From Litorilinea aerophila (GTDB lineage: Bacteria; Chloroflexota; Anaerolineae; Caldilineales; Caldilineaceae), in contig NZ_VIGC02000016.1 of the NCBI RefSeq assembly GCF_006569185.2, positions 62,001 through 126,000 of the forward strand: a DNA stretch of 64,000 nt, given 5' to 3'. Numbering within the stretch: position 1 is the first letter of the stretch; each line of letters opens with the position of its first letter. Below are positions 10,771-18,510 of this stretch, piece after piece. A program made the translations under genes and the position numbers. The notes under the pieces were generated by a model. That model was not told the DNA's origin. It ran no database searches and saw only the letters and a list, made by a program, of their open reading frames with translations.

Positions 10771-11025
10771 TCAGCCGCCCCACAGGATCAGCCACCCGGC
10801 GGCCAGGATCAGCGCGGCCATGGCCACCAGGATCAGGCCGGCCGTCCGCAGATGTTGGGACCGGCGCACCTGCTGGCCATGGGCCGTGTGGGCCAACTCG
10901 CCAGCCTCCAACGACTCGGGGCGTCGATGGGGAATCCCCTTCACCTGGGCCAGCCACCAGGCCCGGTGGCAGTAGGTCCAGGTGCCGATGTCACTGGCCC
11001 GCACCAAAGAACGATCCTTTGCCAC
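10771..11025 (-). CDS. Small membrane protein with Cas4/RecB-like N-terminal motif
   Basis: The 84-residue product starts at GTG 11025, 7 bp or less after GAGGAG. Residues 9-19 read RASDIGTWTYC and run into HRAWWL, then EAGELAHTAHG. This layout recalls the N-terminus of Cas4/RecB-type PD-(D/E)XK nucleases, where an early Cys precedes R-x-W/Y-L and a Gly-x-x-x-H helix. Instead of a nuclease core, a single hydrophobic helix (about residues 62-82) ends the protein. It lies 12 bp after the translin-family gene, so the two are probably co-translated. The function is unknown, and the nuclease resemblance is my inference from the motif pattern. Confidence 0.65.
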   Translation of the reverse strand: MAKDRSLVRASDIGTWTYCHRAWWLAQVKGIPHRRPESLEAGELAHTAHGQQVRRSQHLRTAGLILVAMAALILAAGWLILWGG

Positions 11026-11037
11026 GGATCACTCCTC

Positions 11038-11739
11038 TCACTCCTCACCATCCCAGGTTTCTGGGTCATTCCCGGGGATGTCTTCATCGGCCGCGTCTGG
11101 GGGCATCCCCAGCCGGGCTTCGAACTCCCGCAGGGCCTGGCGCATCTGCTCCTGGCGAATGCCCATGGTCAGATCGCCCCGGGTGCGCTCCAGCACATTG
11201 CGTAGCACATCGGTGTTCCGTCGCAGCCCGTTGGTGATGGCATCCGGGAAGTCTACGGTGATGAGGAGGCTGTAGACCTCGTCCATGAACTCCAGATACG
11301 GCTCCGCGGCCTCCACCTCTCCCTTGCGCATCAGGTCCAAGATAAAGCGCCGCATTTCTGTGGCGGCTTCACTCATGCCCCGCAGGTAGGTGGCGCCGGT
11401 CACACGCAACGACTGGGGAGTGGGGGCTGGCTCCCCGCGCAGCACGGCGAAGAGGAGGTGGGCCTCCACCAGCTCTTTCAGCGCGTCCTGGGTGTAGCCC
11501 GCGTGGTAGAGATCCGGGTGATCGGCCAGAGCCTCCACCATCTCCTGGGAAGCGGCCCGGGCCTGGGCCAACATCGCGTCCGCCTGTTCCCACTCGTGGC
11601 GATGGATGGCACGGATGCTTTCCGCACAGGCCCGAATCAAGGCACGGCTACGGTTCAGGGTGGCGTCCCGCAGCTCGTTGATCTCTCCCAGCTCCGTGCG
11701 AATGGATTCAACGATCTCTGGCAAGTTGGACTGTGACAA
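11038..11739 (-). CDS. Translin family protein
   Basis: The protein has 233 residues and is all helical. The N-terminal segment has spaced Arg/Glu helices (RDATLNRSRALIRACAESIR). The C-terminal GLRRNTDVLRNVLERTRGDL resembles the last helices of translin. Eukaryotic translin and TRAX form an octameric RNA/DNA-binding ring with RNase activity, and archaeal and bacterial homologues have been described structurally. The last 25 residues are acidic and probably disordered. It lies 16 bp after the aldo/keto reductase gene and 12 bp before the mini-membrane-protein gene. A nucleic-acid-binding role is inferred from the family only. Confidence 0.72.
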   Translation of the reverse strand: MSQSNLPEIVESIRTELGEINELRDATLNRSRALIRACAESIRAIHRHEWEQADAMLAQARAASQEMVEALADHPDLYHAGYTQDALKELVEAHLLFAVLRGEPAPTPQSLRVTGATYLRGMSEAATEMRRFILDLMRKGEVEAAEPYLEFMDEVYSLLITVDFPDAITNGLRRNTDVLRNVLERTRGDLTMGIRQEQMRQALREFEARLGMPPDAADEDIPGNDPETWDGEE

Positions 11740-11755
11740 CGGGCTTCTCCTCCGG

Positions 11756-12727
11756 TTACGACCGAGTATCGCTCCGAAGCTCCAGCCAGGCGATCTCCTC
11801 GGGTGTCAGCTTGAGCTGGCTGGCGGCCAGGTTGTCCCGAAATTCGGCGCCCGTCCGGCAGCCCACCAGGGCGAAGATGTTCAGAGGAACACTGAGCACG
11901 TAGGCGGTGGCGATTTGGGGGATGGTCATGCCCTTTTCCCGGGCCAGCTCTTCTACCCGATCCAGCCGCTGGAAATTTTCTTCGGTGCAGTAGCTTTCCA
12001 CCACCAGTTTGTCTGCATACTCGGTGAAGGTGTCCAGGTTGTCCCGGCGGAAGCGCCCGCTGAAGAAGCCGCCGGCCAGGCTGGACCAGGTGAAGAGGGG
12101 CATCCCCTGCTCCTGATACCAGCGCCGCTCCTCCTCAGCCTGGGGCCCGCTGATGCTGATGCAGTTGGGCCACGGCGGTTTGCGCTGGACGGCCAGGCTG
12201 AAGTTGGGGCTGCTGGCCACGAAGCCTTCCAGGCCATAGGCCGCGGCGTAGGCGTTGGCCTCCTGGATGCGGGCCACGCTCCAGTTGGAGCCGCCGAAAG
12301 CCCGGATCAGGCCGGCTTTCTTGTGCTCGTTGAGCACCTCCACAATGGGACCCACGGGCACCGACGGGTCATCCCGGTGGAGCAGGTAGAGGTCGATGTA
12401 GTCGAACTTGAAACGGGCCAGGGAGTCGTGCAGGTCCGCGGTGATGTCGAAGGGGGTGACCCGCTGGCGATCCTGGTTGTGGTGGGCGCCCTTCCCGATG
12501 ATGACCACCTCTTCCCGGACCCCTCGCTCGTTGACCCAGCGACCGACGGTGCGTTCGCAGTCGCCGGCGCCGTAGCCGTGGGCCGTGTCAAAGGTGCGGC
12601 ACCCCATCTCGAACACTTCGTCCATCAACTTGAAACTGCCGTCCAGGTCCCGGGTGGTCATCATCACGGTCCCCTGGACCAGACGAGAAATGGGCTTTTC
12701 GATGCCCGGTACGTAGCCGTACTCCAT
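11756..12727 (-). CDS. Aldo/keto reductase
   Basis: The product has 323 residues from the ATG at 12727, chosen because AAGGAG lies 9 bp upstream; an ATG 33 bp earlier has no such site. The catalytic tetrad of the family is visible: Asp and Tyr in FDTAHGYGAG, Lys in VIIGKGAHH and His in YLLHRDDPS. These NADPH-dependent enzymes reduce aldehydes and ketones in the cytoplasm, and this one resembles the YdhF-type bacterial subgroup. The substrate is not predictable. It is followed 16 bp later by the translin-family gene. Confidence 0.9.
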   Translation of the reverse strand: MEYGYVPGIEKPISRLVQGTVMMTTRDLDGSFKLMDEVFEMGCRTFDTAHGYGAGDCERTVGRWVNERGVREEVVIIGKGAHHNQDRQRVTPFDITADLHDSLARFKFDYIDLYLLHRDDPSVPVGPIVEVLNEHKKAGLIRAFGGSNWSVARIQEANAYAAAYGLEGFVASSPNFSLAVQRKPPWPNCISISGPQAEEERRWYQEQGMPLFTWSSLAGGFFSGRFRRDNLDTFTEYADKLVVESYCTEENFQRLDRVEELAREKGMTIPQIATAYVLSVPLNIFALVGCRTGAEFRDNLAASQLKLTPEEIAWLELRSDTRS

Positions 12728-12787
12728 ACAGGGTTGCTCCTTGCTCAGTGGATTTGGCATGGCGGTTGACTGCCCTTCACCCCTTGA

Positions 12788-15283
12788 TTATCCCTGAATC
12801 CAGTCCGCCTGCCAAACCCACACCACCTGAGTTGTCGACCACTCTTCCGCCAGCCCTGGTCCAGCCTGGCGCATGCCGGACCCAGGGGCCGGGGCAGCCG
12901 CCCGGGCCGACAAGAGCGCCTCCGGCAGCAGCCGGACATCCGCCTTCAGCCAGGTGGCCAGCTCCTGCTCCAGGGCCAGGAAGGTGAGCACGTCGGGCAG
13001 TCGGGAAAAGCGGGCCACCAGACGGGGCTGGCCCCCGGCCTGGGGATCCGACAGGACGCCCAGGGCCTCCACGCCGCAGTGCTGGAGGCGGACACCGTGG
13101 GGATCCAGCAGGCGTGCCACCCGCTCCAGGTCGGCCAGGGGAGTGGCGGCACCGACGCCCTGGGCTGGGGCCGCGGTTGGGGCAGCCGCGGGGGGTGGGT
13201 TTGGCGCCCCGCGGACGTAGAAGGTCCCCCGCCCCTGGCCAACCCTGTGCAGCAGGCCCTGCTGGGCCAGGGCAGCAAGGCGGCGGGTGGCCGTCGCCTT
13301 GCTGATGTGCACAGCTTTCATCAGCTGGCGGGCGGTAACGCGGCCATGTTCCTCCGCCAGGGCCAGGGCACAGCGCGCCACCTCATCCAGCTCCAGGGAC
13401 TGCCAGTCCGACGGCCCGGCTGGAGCCGACTGTCTGGGGGGAGAGGGGCGCTCCTCAGCCTGGCCCTGCAGGATGGGCCATTGCTGTTGCAGGGCCAGGA
13501 AATCCTCGGCCTCGTCGTCAAAGCCGGCCCGCAGGCTCAACTGATAGCCGACACGCCAGTGATGCCGGGCTGGCTCCGGCTGCTCCATCTGGGCGTAGGC
13601 TTCCGCCAGATTGTAGTGGGCCCGCACTTCCACCAGGGGCAGGCCGATCTCCTGGCAGACGGCCAGACATTCCTGGTAGGTCTGGATGGCGGGGGCCAGA
13701 CGTCCATCCAGATGGTAGGCCATGCCGATGTTGAGGAGGGTGCCGGCGGTCAGCCCCCGGTTTTCCAGCTTCTGGTAGGTCGCCATGGCCTCCTGGTACG
13801 CGGCGATGGCGTGGTCGAAGTCGCCCATGTCGTTGTAGATCAGGCCCAGGTTGTTGAAGGAGTTGGCCACCCGCAGCAGGTCGCCCATCTCCTCGCGGAG
13901 GGCCAGGGCCTGCTGGGCATGACGAATGGCGTGCTCGTACTGGTGTTGGTGGCGGTACAGGCTGGCCAGGGCATCGTAGACGTCGGCCTGGAGTTCCCGC
14001 CGGCCGGGCGGCATGTGGGAAAGGGCCAGCAGCAGGTCGGACTCGGCCTGGCGCCACTCCTGGCGCAGGATGTAGAGCCAGGCCCGATCCTTGAGGAGAT
14101 TCAGGAATTCCAGGTGATTGGGCGGGAAGCGTTCCGAGGCCTGGCGATAGTAGGCCAGGGCGTGAAGCTGGTTGTGCTTCTCGTAGAGCTTGCCCATGCG
14201 CCGGTAGACCCGGGCCTGGTCCACCGGCTGGTCACAGGCCGCCAGGGCCCGGCGGCAAGCCTGGAGGGCTTCTGTCTGCTGACCACTCTTGGCCAGCAGG
14301 TCGCTCAGCAGGATCTGCACTTCCCGCCAGAGATCGGGCGAAAGCTGGCCCCGCTGAAAGGCCTGGAGGGCTTCCTCCAGCTCTTCCAGTTGGAGTTCCT
14401 CTAGCAGGTCATCGGAGGCCTGGAGCAACAGGGTAGCTGCTTCGGGCCAGCGGTGGGCCCGCTGCAGGTGTTGGGCCGCCTTCAAGGGCTCGTGTTGTTC
14501 CAGGTAGTAGGTGGCGGCCAGGCGATGGCGGGCCAGCAGCCTGGCCTGGGGCTGGCGGCCGTAGACGAAGGAGCGGAGCACGGGGGAAAGCCACAGGTTG
14601 GCACCCGCATCGCCGGTGAGCAGGAAGCGATGCGCGGTCAGATAGTCCAGGGACTGCTCGGGGTGAGGCAACCGTTCTTCTGTCGCCAGGCGCAGGAGCA
14701 AGGAGCGGGGAAAGACGTCATCAAAGGTGGCGGCCACACCCAACAGTGCTTCGGCTTCAGGGCGCTGTTTCAGAGGGCGGTAGGCCGCAGCCAGGGCCAT
14801 TTGCTGTAGCTCGTCGGTAGCGTGTCCGCCCTGAAGCTGCTGCCACAGCCACTGGGCCACCTCCCGAATGGCCCGATTCCGTTCGTCGAAAAAGGTATCG
14901 GTGCTGGGAATGCCCGTCAGGGCTGTCAGGGTCTCGGTAAAACGACCGCCCGGCACGAATTCGTCGGGATGGAGGGGATCCAGATAGCGGTGGCGCAGGA
15001 TGTTGTAACGCCACCAATGGGGATCTCGCCAGGTGGGATCGTCCAGAGGACGCCGGGTGCCGATGGGGTAACGGACGGGGCCGGGCGCCAGGCGATGGAC
15101 GGCCCACTGGAGCACCAGACGCAGCGCGTGCCCCCGTTCATCTGCCGTCGGGGAGACATCATCCAGGACCAGCAGGGGCTTGACCAGAGCCGAGTTGGCC
15201 AGGGGGGAACGGGCCAGGGCGAGCACGCTGTGGTAATTCTTGAAGGCGGCGTTGACCAGTTGGGTGAACTCGCCCTGGGACAT
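12788..15283 (-). CDS. TPR protein with winged-helix domain (STAND-like, no P-loop seen)
   Basis: The start is taken as the ATG at 15283 (MSQGEFTQLVNAA, with AAGGGG 7 bp upstream), giving 831 residues. In-frame starts at 15337 (ATG after CAGGTGAT) and 15385 (GTG after GGAGAG) are also possible. The N-terminal 250 residues resemble the NTPase-like region of MalT/STAND regulators, but I see no Walker A motif. The middle holds about eight TPRs (for example LYNDMGDFDHAIAAYQEAM as NNLGLIYNDMGDFDHAIAAY). Near the end, RQLMKAVHISKATATRRL is a winged-helix recognition helix. A cytoplasmic signalling or regulatory role is inferred. It lies 60 bp upstream of the aldo/keto reductase gene, same strand. 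Confidence 0.72.
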   Translation of the reverse strand: MSQGEFTQLVNAAFKNYHSVLALARSPLANSALVKPLLVLDDVSPTADERGHALRLVLQWAVHRLAPGPVRYPIGTRRPLDDPTWRDPHWWRYNILRHRYLDPLHPDEFVPGGRFTETLTALTGIPSTDTFFDERNRAIREVAQWLWQQLQGGHATDELQQMALAAAYRPLKQRPEAEALLGVAATFDDVFPRSLLLRLATEERLPHPEQSLDYLTAHRFLLTGDAGANLWLSPVLRSFVYGRQPQARLLARHRLAATYYLEQHEPLKAAQHLQRAHRWPEAATLLLQASDDLLEELQLEELEEALQAFQRGQLSPDLWREVQILLSDLLAKSGQQTEALQACRRALAACDQPVDQARVYRRMGKLYEKHNQLHALAYYRQASERFPPNHLEFLNLLKDRAWLYILRQEWRQAESDLLLALSHMPPGRRELQADVYDALASLYRHQHQYEHAIRHAQQALALREEMGDLLRVANSFNNLGLIYNDMGDFDHAIAAYQEAMATYQKLENRGLTAGTLLNIGMAYHLDGRLAPAIQTYQECLAVCQEIGLPLVEVRAHYNLAEAYAQMEQPEPARHHWRVGYQLSLRAGFDDEAEDFLALQQQWPILQGQAEERPSPPRQSAPAGPSDWQSLELDEVARCALALAEEHGRVTARQLMKAVHISKATATRRLAALAQQGLLHRVGQGRGTFYVRGAPNPPPAAAPTAAPAQGVGAATPLADLERVARLLDPHGVRLQHCGVEALGVLSDPQAGGQPRLVARFSRLPDVLTFLALEQELATWLKADVRLLPEALLSARAAAPAPGSGMRQAGPGLAEEWSTTQVVWVWQADWIQG

Positions 15284-15671
15284 GTGGGCGCCCCTTGGGA
15301 CCGCTACAGACGCCGAATTCAAGATACCGTCGACCATGGTATCACCTGCCACAATCCCCCACCCCAATTTCCTCCCCACATCCACCCATAGAAACTCTCC
15401 ATATTCAGTCGTTCACGATTTCGTCGCCCTGTCCGTGACTCCGACGATTGTGGACCATATCCCCAGCTCCCCTCCCCGGCAGTCTTCCATGGAACCGATC
15501 TCTGAGCCGTTTTGAGCCGTTTTTAGTCGGTAAATGCCAGTAGGGCCCTCCAGTTCTAGTTTATCATAAAGTCACCCATCGGTCAGTGTACCGGACAAGA
15601 TCGACCCGGGCATCCACCGGCTTTATCGGTCCCAGAACAGCCGTCTCACATCATCAGGAGTGTGGCAACCC
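15284..15671. other. Divergent intergenic region between TPR/wHTH and C11 protease genes
   Basis: These 388 bases separate two divergent genes and must hold both promoters, but I cannot pick convincing -35/-10 pairs; TTTATCATAAAG near 15562 is the most promoter-like stretch. GAGCCGTTTT occurs twice in tandem near 15505. AGTCGGTAAATGCC near 15526 recalls the left end of the dispersed repeat seen elsewhere in the window, but no second end follows. The proximal 100 bases may be coding if an upstream start of the TPR gene is used. Confidence 0.4.
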
Positions 15672-18275
15672 GTGAACGCCAAGAGGTCCAGTTGCAGAGA
15701 AGTCGCCCCCTCCCTACGCTTCCATCTCCACAACGCCCTGGGTGCCAGGGCCGCCGGCATCTGGGTGGCCCTGCCTCTCATCCTGGCCGCAGGGGCCTGG
15801 GCACTGCTATGGGCCGCGCTGCGGCCGACGCCCGTCCAGGCCCAGGTGGACACCACCTGCGACGCCGTCTCCGCCATCCCGGCTGAGGAGTGTCGCGCCC
15901 TGGTGGCCCTCTACCAGAACACCGACGGTGCCGCCTGGGACGACCACACCCTCTGGCTGACGGTCAACGGGAGCACAACGCCGTGCGACTGGTTTGGCGT
16001 CACCTGCGAGGGCGGCCATGTGACACGCCTGGAACTGCCCGGCAACAGCCTGCGGGGCAACCTGCCCCGGGCCCTGGGCGGGCTGGGTCACCTCCAACAG
16101 CTGGACCTGTCCGACAACCTGCTCCGGGGTGGCGTCCCCGACAGCCTGTGCCGCCTGGCCGTGGCTGGTACCCAGGCCCACCTGGCCTACAACCAGCTCC
16201 AGGCCCGGGATGCCCGCACCCGCGCCTGCCTGGATCACCTGGATCCGGACTGGCTGGAGACCCAGACCATCCCGCCCCGGGAGCTCACGGTGGGCCAGAT
16301 CACGACCGATCAGATTCAGCTTCGCTGGCAACCCATCCCCTACACCGGAGACGGCGGCTACTATGAAGTGCGCTATGCCACCCGGTTGGACGGCCCGTAC
16401 ACCGTCCACGGCACCACAGCAGACAAGACCGCGGACGGGTATATGCTGGACGGATTGACGCCCGGCCAGACCTACTTCATCCAGGTGCGTACCTTCACGC
16501 CGGCCCACAGCAACCAGGAACATGGCCAGCTGAGCCAGCCAGCTCAACTGGCGGCCGTGACCCAGGCCGAGAGCGGCTTCGTCCTGCTCATCCTCTACTT
16601 CCCGGCAGACAACGACCTGTCCCCCTACGTGGACAGCGTGTTGGAACGGGTGCGCCGGGGCAGTGAACTGAACCCCAACGTCCAGGTGATCTTCCTGGGC
16701 GACAAGCGAGGCCCGGCCAATACCCGTATCTTCGAGGTGGCCCGGGGCGTGATCACCCGGACCCACACCGTGGAAGAAGTCTGGGGCACCGACGAGCTGG
16801 ATACATCGGACCCGAACGTGCTGGCGTGGTTTCTCACCCATGCCCGGGAACGCTTCCCCGGCGCCGCCCGGACGGTGGTGAGCCTCATGGGGCACGGCGT
16901 GGGCATGATGCCCGAATTCCCCTGGCCCACCCTGGACGACGGGGCCGACGTCCCGTCCACCACTCCGCCCGGCATTCCGGCCCTGCCCAAGGGCATCGAG
17001 GCCACGCCCGGGGATGTGGGGGACGGCAGCGGCTACCTGAGCAGCATCGACTTCGGCGCGGCCCTGGCCGCAGCCACGGACAACGGCGCCAATCCCTTTG
17101 ACGTGGTCTTCTTCGACCAGTGCTTCCAGGGCAACCTGGCCACCCTGTACCAGGTCCACCGTTCGGCCCGGGTCCTGGTGGCCTCGCCCAACTATGCCTG
17201 GCTGGCCGCGCCCTACCATCAGTACCTGGTGGCCCTCTCCCCCACAGCCACGCCGGAGCTCATGGCCGACCGCCTTATCCGCATCTACCAGGGGGCCCTG
17301 GACGACAGCCACCCCAACGTCATCTTTTGGGTGCGGGGGGCAGACATTCCGGCCATCACCCAGGCGGTGAGCCAGCTGGGCACGAGCCTGCAGGCTGCCC
17401 TGCAGACGGGCAACAGTGCCATCCTGGCGACCATCGGGAATGCGGCCCGGCTGAGCCAGTACGTGGATACCACCCAATGCGGGCGCCAGCAGTTCCAGAT
17501 GGGGCCGCCCGATGAGCTGCTGGGGGCCGGTTCCTTCGCCTCCAACCTCCGGCGGGGCTTTGGGCCGGGCGATCCCTTCGGCATCTACGATGCGGCCGGT
17601 GCGCTCCTCGCCCAATTGGACCAGGTGGAGAGCCTGGCCCGGGTCGGTCACCCCTACCTCGCGCCCCAGGTCACCTGGACATACACCGACACCATCACCC
17701 TGCTGGCCCCCCTGCGCCGGGAGAGCCCGCCGAACGTGGCGTGGCGGGCCAGCATCTTCGGCGCCACGCCGCCCATGGACGCCATCTGGACGCCCTCCCC
17801 GGACCAGACCGTGCCCATTACCCAGCCCTTCGCCCTGGCCGAGGAGAGCACCTGGGACGAATTCATCGCCGCCTGGTACACCGGCCCCATGACACCCACT
17901 GTGGGCGAGTGGTGCCACTACACGCCGCCGGTTCGGATCACCCAGGACGTCACCGAAACGCTGACCCTCACCGTCACCGACCAGGGACTGGGCACCGCCC
18001 AAGTCATCTGGACAGCCACGGCGGCCGAGGACGCCACCTCCTACTGGCTGCTGGCTCGCCCCCAGGGCCAGTCCAACTGGACGGTGGTGGAACAGCTTCC
18101 CCTCACCCAGACCGTCCTGACCCTGGCGGCCCCCGAAGCCGGCGTGACCTTCGACCTTCAGGTAGTGGCCCAGGATGCCCTGGGCCTGGTGGTGGCCGAG
18201 TCCAACCCCGTGGACTGGGCCGTGAGCGGGCCGGTCCTGGATCGGCGCATCTACCTGCCGGTGGTACGAAAGTGA
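15672..18275 (+). CDS. Secreted clostripain-like (C11) cysteine protease with LRR and FN3 domains
   Basis: The chosen GTG at 15672 lies 11 bp after CAGGAG; a GTG at 15660 overlaps that site. The 867-residue protein starts with a basic signal sequence and a hydrophobic helix. An LRR segment follows (about residues 70-165; LELPGNSLRGNLP, LDLSDNLLRGGVP), then an FN3 domain (about 185-280) ending GLTPGQTYFIQVRTF. The C11 domain has catalytic His408 in LMGHGVG and Cys484 in FFDQCFQG. Clostripain-type enzymes cleave after Arg or Lys. The C-terminus RRIYLPVVRK matches the tails of two other secreted proteins in this window. Its action is probably extracellular or at the cell surface. Confidence 0.85.
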   Translation: MNAKRSSCREVAPSLRFHLHNALGARAAGIWVALPLILAAGAWALLWAALRPTPVQAQVDTTCDAVSAIPAEECRALVALYQNTDGAAWDDHTLWLTVNGSTTPCDWFGVTCEGGHVTRLELPGNSLRGNLPRALGGLGHLQQLDLSDNLLRGGVPDSLCRLAVAGTQAHLAYNQLQARDARTRACLDHLDPDWLETQTIPPRELTVGQITTDQIQLRWQPIPYTGDGGYYEVRYATRLDGPYTVHGTTADKTADGYMLDGLTPGQTYFIQVRTFTPAHSNQEHGQLSQPAQLAAVTQAESGFVLLILYFPADNDLSPYVDSVLERVRRGSELNPNVQVIFLGDKRGPANTRIFEVARGVITRTHTVEEVWGTDELDTSDPNVLAWFLTHARERFPGAARTVVSLMGHGVGMMPEFPWPTLDDGADVPSTTPPGIPALPKGIEATPGDVGDGSGYLSSIDFGAALAAATDNGANPFDVVFFDQCFQGNLATLYQVHRSARVLVASPNYAWLAAPYHQYLVALSPTATPELMADRLIRIYQGALDDSHPNVIFWVRGADIPAITQAVSQLGTSLQAALQTGNSAILATIGNAARLSQYVDTTQCGRQQFQMGPPDELLGAGSFASNLRRGFGPGDPFGIYDAAGALLAQLDQVESLARVGHPYLAPQVTWTYTDTITLLAPLRRESPPNVAWRASIFGATPPMDAIWTPSPDQTVPITQPFALAEESTWDEFIAAWYTGPMTPTVGEWCHYTPPVRITQDVTETLTLTVTDQGLGTAQVIWTATAAEDATSYWLLARPQGQSNWTVVEQLPLTQTVLTLAAPEAGVTFDLQVVAQDALGLVVAESNPVDWAVSGPVLDRRIYLPVVRK

Positions 18276-18510
18276 GGGGCCGCCATGATACCGCTCCGGC
18301 CGCCATAACCGGCGCCATCCTTCCCGAATTGTTTCAACCGAATCCCAGCAATCTCGTGCCCGGTACCTGTCCCCGGCGTACGCCAGGCCCTGCTGTGCCT
18401 TGAACAGGTCCGCCCGTGCGCCAGACAGGGCGACACTCACACACAAGTCCACACCATTTACACAAAGCAGCTCTACAAAACACACAAACTCATTCAGAAA
18501 GGAGCATCCC

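Noticed and set aside
12761-12787. Longer aldo/keto reductase N-terminus starting at 12760
   Set aside because: The ATG at 12760 lacks a ribosome binding site, while AAGGAG precedes the ATG at 12727, where family similarity begins.
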